A stretch of 64,000 nt of DNA from assembly GCA_002104905.1 (NCBI GenBank), contig MCFE01000208.1, positions 62,001 to 126,000 on the forward strand, given 5' to 3'. The position numbers and the translations under genes are program-made. The number at the start of each line of letters is the position of its first letter. Position 1 is the first letter of the stretch. The notes beneath the pieces are model-generated. The model worked only from the letters and a program-made list of their open reading frames with translations. It was not told where the DNA came from and searched no databases. The DNA comes from Basidiobolus meristosporus CBS 931.73. Lineage: Eukaryota; Basidiobolomycota; Basidiobolomycetes; Basidiobolales; Basidiobolaceae. This document shows, one piece after another, positions 11,800-22,745 of the stretch.

Positions 11800-12950
11800 A
11801 TTTTGCCTCCTAGATGATGCGTGCAATGCTGCAGCTTGGCTGCGCTAATTGATCCGGATTATGCTGCCAAACCAGCCTGCAGTGCTGCATGCTGATGCAT
11901 TCTTTTACTTGCCAAAGGCTCTGGTGGTGGAGGCACTCCATGTGGGTTATCATCAGCTGTTCCACCAGAAGGAACTTGCTAATGGTCAGCTGTAATGACA
12001 CGTGCAGGCACAGCTTGATATGCTGGCATGGCTCTTGGCTGAGTTTGATGTGATACTGCTTGTTGACGCAACTTGACCTGCTCTAATGGACTTGTGTCTC
12101 AGAAAACTGCTTGACAAGTAATGGTGGATTTGCTCTGAAGTGCATGTGTTGACCCAACATGTGTTGACTCAATGCGTAATGCTTGTGAAGGGTGTTGGCG
12201 TAGTTTGGACTGATGTGTGCTGGCATGCTGAAGTTGCAAGGGATGGTAGGGAGTCCATCAAGGCATGCTGGCACAATCAAGATGCTATTGCTTGCAGTCT
12301 GTATTCTTCCTCTGGAAGCTCACCTGATGATTCTTCAAGGCTTTCACTTACCCTCTGTCTAATACTTTGGAACTATTGCCTGGATGAGTCCTGTGTATGT
12401 TGCTCTTGGAAGCCACTTAGCTCTATTAATATATCTGGTAATACATTAGTCATTTAAGGCCAAAACCCATTCAAAATTGTTTTGGTTCTTAAAGCTGAGG
12501 CACAAATGGATAGATCTGGCCTGTACTGTGCATATTATGGGCAAAATTGCTCCTGCACAGCTTCCTCATCAAATTCTTTCACTCTCAGCGCATTCTTGAT
12601 TTCAGTACTTGTCTTGTTATATATCTTATTACTTAAATGTGCTGCCATCTTGATGTAGAACTCACACCACAGCTTTCTACTCAGGTTAACATATGCCTGT
12701 CAGCTCTCTAAGTTGTCTACTTCTGCCAGATTAATGAGTAGTGACCAAATATCTGCATGAAGGCTCATCATGGACACTTGGGCTGTACTAAAATTCTTGG
12801 CAAGAGCTTGAATGGATCCAACTTTGACTTCTCTGGTCTGAACCCCACTTGCAAGCTGAGGGTATGGGTTTTGTCTGGGTTGTACTAAAGATGAGTTGAG
12901 ACTTGGCATAGGGACCATAGTGACAGATTTAAATACTTGCACAGTAGTGT
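11800..12950 (-). pseudogene. Family Y protein, longest copy (function unknown)
   Basis: The minus strand carries a broken gene. The frame at 12,942-12,700 is open for 80 codons. It continues through a region with LPDILIELSGF, then SIRQRVSESLEES and EEEYRLQ near 12,300-12,450, a His/Gln/Thr-rich low-complexity part, and PPPPEPLASKRMHQH near 11,900. The same order appears at 33,440-35,200 (plus) and 53,460-54,540 (plus). It is probably a mostly helical protein with an acidic patch and a low-complexity tail. I recognise no known domain. Its association with Tnp2 debris suggests an accessory transposon gene, but this is inference. Confidence 0.45.
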
Positions 12951-12964
12951 TTTGGCATCAACCT

Positions 12965-14160
12965 GGTTTTATATGAAATATATATGAAAACTAATGTGAT
13001 TGCTGATTTTTCCATATATTATGCATGCTGCATCTTGGATTGCACTGACACAGATTGGATCCCATTGATTGTAAATTTCCTATTTGGCTATAGACCTGTG
13101 AGTAAATCACCAATAAAGTCACCAAGTTATTATTGGAGGATGTTTTTTGCTGCATAATGATGGGATTGATGAAAATTTGATCATAATGCATGGAAGATAA
13201 GATAAGTTAGGCTGATTGTGCTGATGGATTTATATCACCTCCACCAAGATTTGCTACAATGGTGATATGACGTACTCATCTAAATGGTCTTTTCTCATCA
13301 ACCTCATCACTACCACTGGATCTCCTTTTCACTCATTAGAGGAGGTCTATTCCCAGTAATGTGGACTATCTACTGCAATTTACTCCAGGAGATCCCTTGT
13401 TAAGCTTCTCTGCTATTACAAGAACTATTGCCCTACAAGGTTTCATCCCACCACTCATGACAACAGAAGTCCTAGAAGCTTTCATTGACAGCTTACAGCT
13501 ATGGAGAGCTACCTTGCAGAGGGTATGAGTGACCTAGAGTAAACTTGGAACACTAGGCTTGGAAGGTCTAATAGACTACCATATCCTAGAGTGTTCAGCA
13601 ACAGGTTCCATGTAAGAAGTATATTGGATACCTTCCTAGTCAGCATTAACAGACCTTCTAGAGGGCAGAGGCACTTTTATTCTGGTAAGTACAAGGCACA
13701 CTCTGTGAAGTTTCAAGCACTGTCTGACAATGAGAGTAACATCATCTGGTTTAGTGGACCATTTGCTGGAAGTAGGCATGACAAAGCACTCTAAGAATAG
13801 AATCATCCAGAATTCAGTAGAGGGGAGAAATTTATGGTAGACTGAGCTTAAATATGCAATGATTGAATGCAATTAGGATGTATTGCAGCATAGAGGAAGC
13901 CAAGGAATGGTGTGCTTAGCAGGAAGCAGAAGCTCTAAAATGAGATATTTAATCATTTCAGAGTTACGGTAGAGCAAACATTTGTTTATCTGAAGAGAAT
14001 CAACATATTGGCTGATAAATTCAGAGGAAAGTCATATATAGGAGAAAACAGCAGAATAGGTAAAATAGTTAAGATAATTATCAATGCACAGTATATTCAT
14101 ACAAGAAGACATCCACTGAGAGAAATATGTTGGAAGCATTATGAAGAGTAAATGTATCAA
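12965..14160 (+). pseudogene. PIF/Harbinger-type transposase H2
   Basis: This copy is collinear with H1 from 13,025 but extends further. The frame at 13,591-13,794 carries LDTFLVSINRP, YSGKYKAHSVKFQ and WFSGPFAGSRHD, so the second catalytic Asp is present here (SRHD). Further on, near 13,940-14,110, one frame reads HFRVTVEQTF followed by LKRINILADKFRGK. This fits the C-terminal region with the catalytic Glu in DDE_Tnp_4 transposases. Stops before and after the D block, and frame changes between the two parts, make it inactive. Confidence 0.7.
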
Positions 14161-14244
14161 GGAAAGCACTAGTCTGAGCAACATAAGTAAGATTAACTAA
14201 AGTTACCAGTAACTATATCCTACTACTGGTATTATGGAACAGAA

Positions 14245-14335
14245 TATAGTGCCAGATAGCGCCGCAAAGTGCCAGGTCAATCTGGCACTATAAACTGGCT
14301 GGCACCATGTGACACTATCCAACAGAACAAGTCCA
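14245..14335. repeat. GTGCCAG/CTGGCAC hairpin repeat
   Basis: Alternating GTGCCAG and CTGGCAC words can fold into a hairpin: AGTGCCAGATAGC, AGTGCCAGGTCAATCTGGCACTATAA, then CTGGCTGGCAC. A close relative lies at 56,345-56,385 (AGTGCCAGATCAATCCGGCG, CTATAAACTGGCTGGCACTATG), just beyond the last LTR. It may be the end of a small foldback-type element. Confidence 0.45.
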
Positions 14336-15014
14336 ATAAAAGATACCTACTCTGAGTATTCCTCACAAGTGGTGCCTCTAAGTTCAGTTGGCAGTTGGCG
14401 TGGTTTCCTGGGAGTGTCCTGTGGTCTGGGATTGGAAGTTCAGGTAGCAGCAGGTAGCAGTGATCACACTATTCAATAGCTGGTATATTGATATAAGGGA
14501 TGATGATTTATTGTTGAGTAATTGCCCCCCCTTACATACTTTTCTCACTTGCAAAGTAATCACTAACCATGGTGTTCCAGAAGGTCCTGGTGATCAAATA
14601 GAATCTTAATGACATTAGAATGAGCTAAGAATGTTCCAAGTAAGTGCTGGAAGGTTCTAAGAGGCACAGCATACCTAACCAATCAGGGATCAGAGTAATG
14701 AGCCTTTGTAACATAGGGATATCATATATGGTATGAACATGATAGTGATGTTGATGCAGTTGGGTCATATGTTATGGGTACTGGCACAGGTACCTGCCTA
14801 AAATAACAGCACTTACATCAAGTAATCTTACATAAAGTGAGGGTTCACTTATGCAATAAGCTAAATGGGTGTGATAGTCAGCTGGCTTATGAGATAGTAC
14901 TAATCCAGTAAGACAAATGGGATAAAACTAATATAAGGCTAGTAGAAAAGTAGGGAAGTAGGAAATATGCAGATGAGCACATCTATCAGTGGGTGTCACT
15001 GTAGTCCCACTACA
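14336..15014 (+). repeat. G3 unit, 3' part
   Basis: The stretch 14,336-14,460 is leader-like and matches 34,430-34,557. The stretch 14,461-15,014 (554 bp, TGATCACACTA to CCCACTACA) has exactly the same length as 34,558-35,111. It shares CATGGTGTTCCAGAAGGT, AGAGGCACAGC and GTGGGTGTCACTGT. It abuts family X copy 3 at 15,015. Confidence 0.55.
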
Positions 15015-15848
15015 ACACTGTGGTCTTCAGCTGGCACTGCATGGTCTAGCACCTCATATACCAGTCTTTGCAATAAACCCTTGCAATATTCAAGTGTGTA
15101 CTCTTGAGCACTGCTGCAGCTGTTGAAGTACTGGACTATTTGGTATCATTCAGCATCTAAAAGTTTACTTAACAATTCTAGACTAGTCTTAGTTGCTGTA
15201 GGACTCATTTACTGCCTTAACTTTGCCGCTTTCTCCAGATATATGATCTTATGATTATTCCCCTATAGTCAGGATCAAATTAGCACTATTACCAAACATT
15301 ATGTACTAACCCTGACACTGTTACAGAATGCTCTTGAATATTGAGAAACCCTCCCCACTTAGTGTTACAGCTGTATTACTTCTACAAAGGTATAAATACT
15401 GAGCTTCTTTATAAATAAACAACAGTTCAACTATTTTCACTATTTCTTGATAAGTTCCTTAGATCCAAATCACTTCTTATATTGCAACAGCAGCCTCATG
15501 GTGTGCCTATTGATATTCCAATATTTCACTGAATGCATTGTGATAATCTTTTAAGTTCTTGACATTGTAGCCTTGTTTTCAGTGGGATTTCCACTCTGTC
15601 AACAATGCAGGAAGTGGAGGCCATGGTAGACAAATTGCCTTTTTGTACAGACTCATCTACCATGCTGGGGTGTAGCTCAACTGGCTGCTCTTCTAAATCT
15701 TGCAAAAACAGCTGTTTTCTTGTTGGTAATTCTTCTTGGCTATGACAAGATCCAGCCTGTTCCGGGCTTGTGGCATCAATTGGCAAGAACTGTGGCTGTT
15801 TTGCAGGCTTCCCTGTCTCAGGCTTGGGTAGACATCTTCCGTTTACCC
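15015..15848 (-). pseudogene. Family X copy 3, split by a solo LTR
   Basis: Family X sequence lies on both sides of a solo LTR (15,121-15,489). The right part, 15,490-15,848, includes the 86-codon minus frame with LPTRKQL, PVELHPS and VDESVQKGNLSTMAST, collinear with 2750-3080. The left part, 15,015-15,120, matches 2630-2730. It ends at 15,848, where the old copia-2 copy begins. The function is unknown. Confidence 0.55.
15121..15489 (+). repeat. copia-2 solo LTR with perfect 5-bp duplication
   Basis: This 369-bp LTR starts TGTTGAAGTACTGG and ends TATTGCAACA. The flanking five bases are GCAGC on both sides (15,116-15,120 and 15,490-15,494). It is collinear with the copia-2 LTRs at 21,574-21,940 and 25,869-26,149. 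The flanks join to give continuous family X sequence, so this is a solo LTR left after LTR-LTR recombination. Confidence 0.88.
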
Positions 15849-16532
15849 TTATATATAGCCTCTTAAGCTGCTTGACATGCAGCCATATATTCAGCTTCAG
15901 TTGTAGATATGGCCACAGTTGTTTGTTTCTTGCAATCCCAAGTAATATCTACACCAGTGTAGAGAAATACATACTCAGTGGTACATTGTCTATTCATCAG
16001 ATCTCTTCCCCTATTTGAATCACTAAAAGCATAAAATATTTGCTTATTAGCTGCTCCAGAGTATTCCAGCATCATATTCATGGCAGCTTATATATATCTA
16101 AAAATCCACTTAACTGCTATAATTTGATCTGATCCATAATTCTGCATGAATTGGCTCACTATTCCAGCTGCCACTGCCATATCTGTATGTTAGACACCAT
16201 CATGTACATCATGCAACCAACTATTGATTGATTGGAAAGGTTTTGTTCCATATTAAGCCATTTTCACCTAAAACTGGCTGAGATTTGTTCAATTTTAGAT
16301 TTTTATTTATAAGGTTGGCTGCAGTCTTGCAATTTTCCACTTGTAAGCATGGGGGTCTTTTAAATTGGTAAAACCTTGTGGTTGCTCCACATATATAGTT
16401 TCTTGCAAATCCCCATTTAGAGTGGCTGTTTTGGCATTGATTTAGTGTTGATCTAGACTGCGTACAGCTGCCAGGTTAGGGCTGTCCTAATGGAGTTAAA
16501 CTTGGCAACCAGAGCAAATATTTCCTTAAAGT
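15849..16532 (-). pseudogene. Old copia-2 copy, RT/RNase H piece (piece 1 of 4)
   Basis: On the minus strand this carries the copia RNase H block ([14 protein letters not shown]) at 15,860-15,930, then SDSNRGRD and MNMMLEYSG, which match 25,210-25,560 of the full copia-2. The part from 16,140 to 16,532 covers RT and ends in FKEIFALVAKFNS at 16,495-16,530. The gene then continues beyond the gypsy-1a insertion at 21,420. Its own 3' LTR is missing. Stops are frequent. Confidence 0.8.
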
Positions 16533-16901
16533 TGTTATAATCCGCTGCTTAAATGTTTAAGTTAGATCAGTTTTTAGTCAAATAAATCAATTATATGCTT
16601 AGCTTATCAATATATTAGTCTTATCTATCAAATTAGTAGCATCAGTCAGCAGATGAATCAGCAGATCCTTATCAGACAGAAATAGATATATTATGTAAGA
16701 TCTTATGGGGTGATGATGATGCAATCAAATGAGTCATCAGCCACAGCCTGCATTAGGAAATACAATTAGTCAGCAAATGATCTGGCAAAATATATATAAG
16801 GAGCTGCTGGAACCTCAGTAAAGATCAGTTCAAGTTCTAGTAAATATAATACTAGCTAAACTTCTTATTCTTCTACAACTCTTATACCAAGACTTGTAAC
16901 A
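16533..16901 (+). repeat. gypsy-1a 5' LTR and primer-binding region
   Basis: The LTR runs from TGTTATAATCCGC to ACTTGTAACA. It is followed at 16,903 by TGGTAGCAGCAATAAC, the expected place for a primer-binding site starting TGG. The same stretch follows the 5' LTR of gypsy-1b (27,191). I cannot name the tRNA. Confidence 0.85.
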
Positions 16902-17052
16902 TTGGTAGCAGCAATAACTAGAAACATTCCTCATGAAGAAAGAAGAAGTCTCACTCAGGATGCCCTAAAATCAAGAATGGAAGAATGCTATGCAACAAAT
17001 CCTAGCTCAGCAGCAACAGTTACTCCAGATCCTTAGCCTGCAGCAATAAGGA

Positions 17053-18369
17053 ATGACTACTGTGGCCCAAAGCCAGCAGAACCCTGTCAAGAGCAACTTT
17101 AGTGTGAATGTCAACTGGTGCCATGGTAGAGTCAATGAAAAACTGGGAACATGGCTCTTCCAGATTGAAGAAGCCTTCATGGCTAAGGGAATTGCTCCAG
17201 AAAGCAAGTTACATTATGCAGCCTCTTACCAGGCAAATGCAGCTTTACAGTGGTATCACAGCAAGATCAGGTCAGCCACCATGATGGGATGCTCTAAAAT
17301 CTCTAACTGGGATGAGTTTGTGTTGGAAAATCAGGATGCCTCTGAGTCCCCACACCAACACACACTACTAAGTAGAAAGCTGAAGACACTCAAACAGAGA
17401 GGAATGGTCCAAGAGTACATCTATGAGTATAGATGTCTACTTGAGCAAATTGAAAGAATGTACCCTCTGGATCAAGTTGAATACTTTAATGATGGGTTGA
17501 AAGAAAGTACTTGTAAGGAAGTGAATTAGCAAAGACCTCAGACTATTGAAGATGCCATCAAGATTTCCATTGACTATGACTCAGCTATGTTTGGAGTTAG
17601 GAAGCCCACAATGAGTAATGAGAGAGGCTACAATCCCTATCAAAGAAGACAATCAGAAGCAGTGCCAATGGAAATAGATGCTACGCAGAAGAATCCTACC
17701 TCAGAAGAATGTAAGTAGAAAGGACTTTGCTTCAATTGCCACCAGCAGGGACATATTGCAAAGTACTGCCCTCAAAGATGAAATGGACACCAACTATCAA
17801 GAACCATTAACCATATTGAGGCCATGGAGCTTAGTCACATTGAGGATGAACTTAAAGAAGACTCAGAACTCACCTTCCAAATGACAGAAGAATACCTATC
17901 CCAGATGACCTCAAACTCAGGATATCTATTACACTTGAATGGAGTAATCAATGGAGGACCTGCCAAGATCAAGATTGACTCAGGAGCATTGCATGAGTAC
18001 ATGTCAGAGCAATTTGATTTGAAAGCTAGAATCAGCTTGGAACCCACCAAATCAACTTCAGTCTTAACAGCTGATAGGAACTCTCTCATAATCAACCATA
18101 TTACTCAGCCAAAAAGGATGAAGATCAATGACTATGAAGAAGAGCTACAGGCCTATATATTTGGGAACTGCAAGTTTGACCTTGTACTGGGGAAAACCTG
18201 GGTATTTTGCTGTAATCCATCAATCAACTGGGGAACCCATGCTACTCAGATCCTGAAGGACAACAAGACCTATGAGCTATTACCTGCCAGACTGGATCTT
18301 AACTTGGTCAATTCTAGTGTGTGTGAAACAAGTGAGCTCATTAAGACACAGTTCTGTAGAGGACTATGA
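17053..18369 (+). pseudogene. gypsy-1a gag and protease region
   Basis: The gag frame (17,053-17,526) has the retrotransposon gag fold signature (WLFQIEEAF, ALQWYHSK, WDEF, LKQRGMVQEYIYEY). It stops at TAG 17,527-17,529 but continues in frame to a CCHC zinc knuckle (CFNCHQQGHIAKYC) near 17,728-17,770. The aspartic protease follows at 17,824-18,369, with catalytic DSGA near 17,978 and a VLGKTW block. It ends at TGA 18,367-18,369. Both the TAG and the TGA positions are also stops in copy 1b. Confidence 0.85.
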
Positions 18370-18381
18370 AAAGGCACTCAG

Positions 18382-20726
18382 ATGTTCCTCATGGCAGTAT
18401 TACAGGAGGATTCCTCCACTCCAGTACCCCAGAAGGTCCAGAATCTTTTGAAGGAGTATTCAGACGTATTTCCAGAAGAGCTTGTAAGCCTATTACCAGT
18501 CAGAGATGTGGATCATGCCATTGAAGCAGGAGATAGCCCTCCGGTAAGTAAGTCACCTTACAGAATGAGTCCATTGGAGTTGGAAGAGATGAAGAGACAA
18601 ATAGTGCAGTTACTGGAGCAGGGATATATCCAACCCCACAAGTCACCTTGGGGAGCACCAGTACTTTTTGTGAAGAAGATGGATGGATCAATTAGATTAT
18701 GCTTTGAGTATAGAGCCTCCAACTTAGTTGTTGTGAAGAATAAGTACCCCATACCTTGGATTGATGAGCACCTGGACCAACTCAATGGAGCCACTATTTT
18801 CAGCAAGATTGACCTCTTGTCAGGATACAACCAGATTAGGGTGAAGCCAGAAGATATCCCAAAGACAGCATTCAGGACTAGATATGGACTTTACAAGTAC
18901 TTAGTCATGAGTTTTGGCCTCACCAATGCCCCTGCAACATTCATGATGCTGATGCAGAATGACTTCCAGGAGTACTTAGGCAAGTTTGTCATAATCTACC
19001 TAGATGATATATTGATACACAGCAAGACAGAAGAGGATCACATGGTGCACATTGAACAGGTCTTGAAGAAACTAAGAGAGAACAAGCTTTATGGCAATTT
19101 ACCCAAGCATGAATTCTTCAAGGAACATGATGAATATCTGGGACACATTGTGACTAGCAAATGAGTAACCTTAGACCCTGAGAAGGTTGAAGTTATCAAG
19201 AATCTGAAGCAGCCCCATAGCATATCTGAGCTCAGATCATTCCTTGGAATGGTTTCCTATTGTTGGAGATTTGTCAAATCTTTTGCAAGTATTGCAGCCC
19301 CTTTAACTGATATCCTCAAGAAAGACAATACCTACAAGTGGGTCATACCTTGTAAGACTGCCTTCCAGATGCTCAAAAATATACTTGCTAAGCTGCAAAG
19401 CTTAAGCATACCTGACTTCCAAAAAGAGTTTACTCTGTGCACAGATGCTTCATATTATGCAATTAGTGGAGTGTGGAGCCAAGAACACATGGGAAAGGAC
19501 TACCCTATTGCCTTTGAATCCAAGAATCTTAACTCAGCAGAACAAAACTATCCAGTGCATGAGAAGGATATGCTTGCTATAATACATTGTTGAAAGACAT
19601 GGAAATGCTAAATTGAAGGAGTCAAATGCACTGTGAAGACTGATCATGCCTCCCTTAAGTATATATTTACTCAGAAGGTGCTCTCTGGAAGAATGACAAG
19701 ATGGAGTGAGTACATTCAGCAATTTGATTAGGAGATTGTCTACTGCCCTGGAAAAAACAACAGTCGCTGATATCTTACCAAGACTAGAACAAGTTGCACA
19801 ACTCAACTTGGTGCATGAATCAGATTGGCCTAGCCTATTACCAAAGTACTTGGAGGACCAAGCCATTCCTAATGAGGTGGATGAAGATATCAAGAAGAAG
19901 ATCCTGGATGAAGCCAACAAACTTGTAGTACAGGATGAAACACTCTACCATATTGTTGATCAAAGCCCTATTGCCTATTGCCCTTAAGTTGCTTGCCTGG
20001 ATTTGATACATAAGCTACACAATGGATATGGACAACTTGGAATTGAAGGAACCTATAGCCTTGTGAAAGCCAGAGCATGGTGACCCAGAATAAACAAGAC
20101 ATAGAGAAGCTAGTGAAAACATGCCCAACTTGCCAAATCAACCAAGGCCAACCACAGAGAATGGCTGAACTCTTTTATTGGAGCCAGTAAGACCATTTGA
20201 AGTATGGGGAACTGACTTTATTAGAAGACTCCCAACTACCAGGAAATGCAACCATTGGATCCTAGTAACAATTGACCATGCCACTGAATGGCCAGTGGCT
20301 AAAGCTGTACCTACAGCCAGTGAAGAAGAAGTTGCAAGTTTCATCTACCATGAGATCCTTATGAAGTTTAGATGCCCTGTAGAGATTCTATCCAGCAGAG
20401 GCGCAAACCTAATTGCAAAGATATTGGAAGCTTACCTGGAAATGCAGAAGATCAAACACTTGAAAACCTGTGCATATCATCCCAGAACTAATGGATTCAC
20501 TGAACAGTTTAATAGATTATTTGGAAAAGTGCTAACCGGGTATGCAAATGGTGTTGTCAGTAAATGGGAGGAGTATAGAGACCAAGCACTCTTTGCCTGC
20601 AGAGTCAGAGTACAAAACACCACCCAACAATTGCCATTTTACTTAGTGTATGAATGTGAACCAAGGCTTCCAGGAGATCTCACACAACCAAAGCTTATAG
20701 ATGCCTTAGAAGATGAACTCAGTTAG
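18382..20726 (+). pseudogene. gypsy-1a reverse transcriptase, RNase H and integrase
   Basis: RT (18,382-19,164) is long and keeps the family blocks: [37 protein letters not shown] and catalytic YLDD at about 19,000. A stop at 19,162-19,164 follows HIVTSK. RNase H (19,249-19,700) has LCTDAS and AFESKNLN, with stops at 19,591 and 19,609. Integrase is at 20,100-20,726, with CPTCQINQ (zinc domain), WGTDFIRRL (first Asp), ILSSRGAN where the family normally has SDRG (second Asp lost), and FTEQFNRLF (Glu). The C-terminal part after 20,726 is frameshifted. The element cannot integrate with its own enzyme. Confidence 0.88.
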
Positions 20727-21050
20727 CCAAGTAGACACCAGCAACTGCAACAAAGACATCAAGAGGCACAGGCCAAAGTATCTCAAAGTGCAGAAAAGAT
20801 GAAGAAGTGATTTGATGAAACAACACTCAGAAGAAGTTTGTGCCACAATGGACAGGACCATTCAAGATCATCTGAGAATGTCCACTTGCAACTTACCAAC
20901 TAGTGGACAAACAAGGCAATATCCAGGAAGACTTAGTGCATAGGGACAGACTCAGGCTTGCAAGACTTGCTGATAATACTGAACTATCAAGTTATTGGTA
21001 TCACAAGAAAAGAGATTCAGGAGAACCCTCTCAGCTTTAGTAAGGGAGAA

Positions 21051-21419
21051 TGTTATGATCTGCCACTTGAATGTTGAAGCTAGAGCAGTTTTTAGTCAAA
21101 TCAATTATTTATATGTTTAGCTTATCAGTATATCAGTATTATCTATCAAATTAGTAGCATTAGTCAGCAGATGAATCAACAGATCCTTATCCAACAGAAA
21201 TAGGTATATTAAGTAGGATCTTATTGGGTGATGATGATGCGATCAAATGAGTCATCAGCCACAGTCTACAATAGGAAATACAACTAGTCAGCAATTAATC
21301 TGGCAAATTATATATAAGGAGCTGCAGGAACCTCAATGAAGATCAGTTCAAGTTTTGGTGAATACAATACTAGCTAAACTCCCTATTCCTCAACACCTCT
21401 TTTACAAAGACTTGTAACA
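21051..21419 (+). repeat. gypsy-1a 3' LTR
   Basis: This 369-bp LTR starts TGTTATGATCTGCCAC and ends CTTGTAACA. It is collinear with the 5' LTR and both LTRs of gypsy-1b. It carries a TATATATAAGGAG-like promoter stretch (near 21,310). Confidence 0.88.
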
Positions 21420-21573
21420 AAGTCTAGTCCCTGAATCTGGGATAGCCTTTAGCCCCCAATCTAGCCTTCTGCTTATTGGTAGTACCATTTGAGGTTATTT
21501 TGAACTTGTAGACCCATCTGTATCCTATTGGGTTTGTCCTATTTGGTAAATCTACCAGTTCCCATGTTTTTGC
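21420..21573 (-). pseudogene. Old copia-2 copy, piece 2 of 4 (start of RT)
   Basis: This minus-strand stretch reads through the copia block before RT (WELVDLPNRTNPIGYRWVYK, then KARLGAKGY). It joins to piece 1 at the gypsy-1a insertion and to piece 3 at the copia-2 insertion. Confidence 0.8.
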
Positions 21574-21940
21574 TGTTGAAATATTTGGTTATTTACTATT
21601 AATCAGCAGCTAAAAATTTACTAAGCAATTCCAAACCAGTCTTTGTCACTGTAGGATTAATTTGCACCTCAACTTTGACAGTTTTTTCACAACTATGATT
21701 CTATGATTATTCTCCTATAGTCAGATCAAATTAATGCTGCTACCAAAAATAATGTACTAACCCTGAAACTGCTAAAGAATGCCCTTAAATGTTAAGAAAC
21801 CCTACTTACTTAGTGCTATAACTGTATCACCTCTACAGAGGTATAGTTACTGATCCTCTTTATTAATATACAACAGTCAAACTATTATCACTATCCCTTG
21901 ATAAGTTCCTTATATTCAAATCACTGCTTAAATTGCACCA
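21574..21940 (+). repeat. copia-2 5' LTR
   Basis: The LTR starts TGTTGAAATATTTGG and ends AAATTGCACCA (CA end one base off the TTGCAACA of other copies). It is collinear with the solo LTR 15,121-15,489. Confidence 0.85.
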
Positions 21941-21953
21941 GGTTATGTGCCCC
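21941..21953 (+). other. copia-2 half-tRNA primer-binding site
   Basis: GGTTATGTGCCCC directly follows the 5' LTR. It is one base from GGTTATGGGCCC, the complement of the anticodon stem-loop of eukaryotic initiator methionine tRNA. Drosophila copia and yeast Ty5 prime from such an internal tRNA fragment, not from the 3' CCA end. Confidence 0.65.
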
Positions 21954-21975
21954 AGTTACCTTAACCTATTCTAAA

Positions 21976-22745
21976 GATGACTTCTACCAGCAAACAGAAC
22001 TACACAAACATCTTTCCTGTAAAGAAGAGGCTTGACAGCAAGAACTACAGACCTTGAAGAATCAAGATGCAGATCCACCTTGAGGAAAGAAAACTTTGGA
22101 ATATAGAAACAAGAAAAGAAGTGGAGCCCAAAGGAACAGCAGAAGCAGTAGAGAAGTTTCAAGAGAAGGAGAGAAAGCCCATTAATGCTATGTGTATCAA
22201 TGTGCAAAATTCCTTCATTGGACAAATCCATGCTTCAAATACTGCCAAAGCAGTATGGGAGTCCTGAGAAAATCTTTAGAGCAATGTCAGTATCAAGCAA
22301 ACTTTGTCTAAGACAAAAGTTCTTCAACATGAGGGAGAGGCCAGATGATGACAAGTTACAACTCATTATCAGATTGGTGACACTTCAAGAAGAACTTTAC
22401 AGGATTAATGCTGGTCCAGATGAGTAAAAGATACTTGGCCTGCTTTGTAGCCTACCAGATATGAATGAGCAACTCATACTTTCTTTTAAGAGCAGCAAAG
22501 AGAACTTGGCTTTAGACCATGTTAAAGGAAGACTTCTCCTTGAAGAACTCTGACACAATAGTCAAGCAGAGAAAATTGAAGACAATGATTTATTCATCTT
22601 CAACAGGCACACAGAAAAGAAGGGAAAGCAACAACACCAAAGGAAACCTTGTGGCTGTCATTACTGTACAAAGCCAGGACACTGGGCAAGAGGATGCAGC
22701 AAGAAATAAGCAGATGGAAAGCCGAAACTGGAGCTAGCAAACCAT
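21976..22745 (+). pseudogene. copia-2 gag
   Basis: The frames at 22,067-22,267, 22,185-22,427 and 22,519-22,737 together make a copia gag: NYR..RIKMQIHLEERKLWN, SFIGQIHASNTAKAVWES, LRQKFFNMRE. They end in a CCHC knuckle, CHYCTKPGHWARGC, near 22,650-22,695. At least three frame changes or stops break it. The old minus-strand copy (33,430-32,700) carries the same gag. Confidence 0.8.

Larger units (their letters stand above)
16533..21419 (+). mobile_element. gypsy-1a: complete Ty3/gypsy element, inactive
   Basis: This 4887-bp element has two 369-bp LTRs (16,533-16,901 and 21,051-21,419), gag, protease, RT, RNase H and integrase in the usual Ty3/gypsy order. A purine tract (AAGGGAGAA, 21,042-21,050) precedes the 3' LTR. 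It lies in the old copia-2 copy. The copia frame reads GLDF|KEIF across the insertion, flanked by a 4-bp duplication AAGT (16,529-16,532 and 21,420-21,423). Several in-frame stops and an altered integrase residue make it inactive. Confidence 0.9.
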
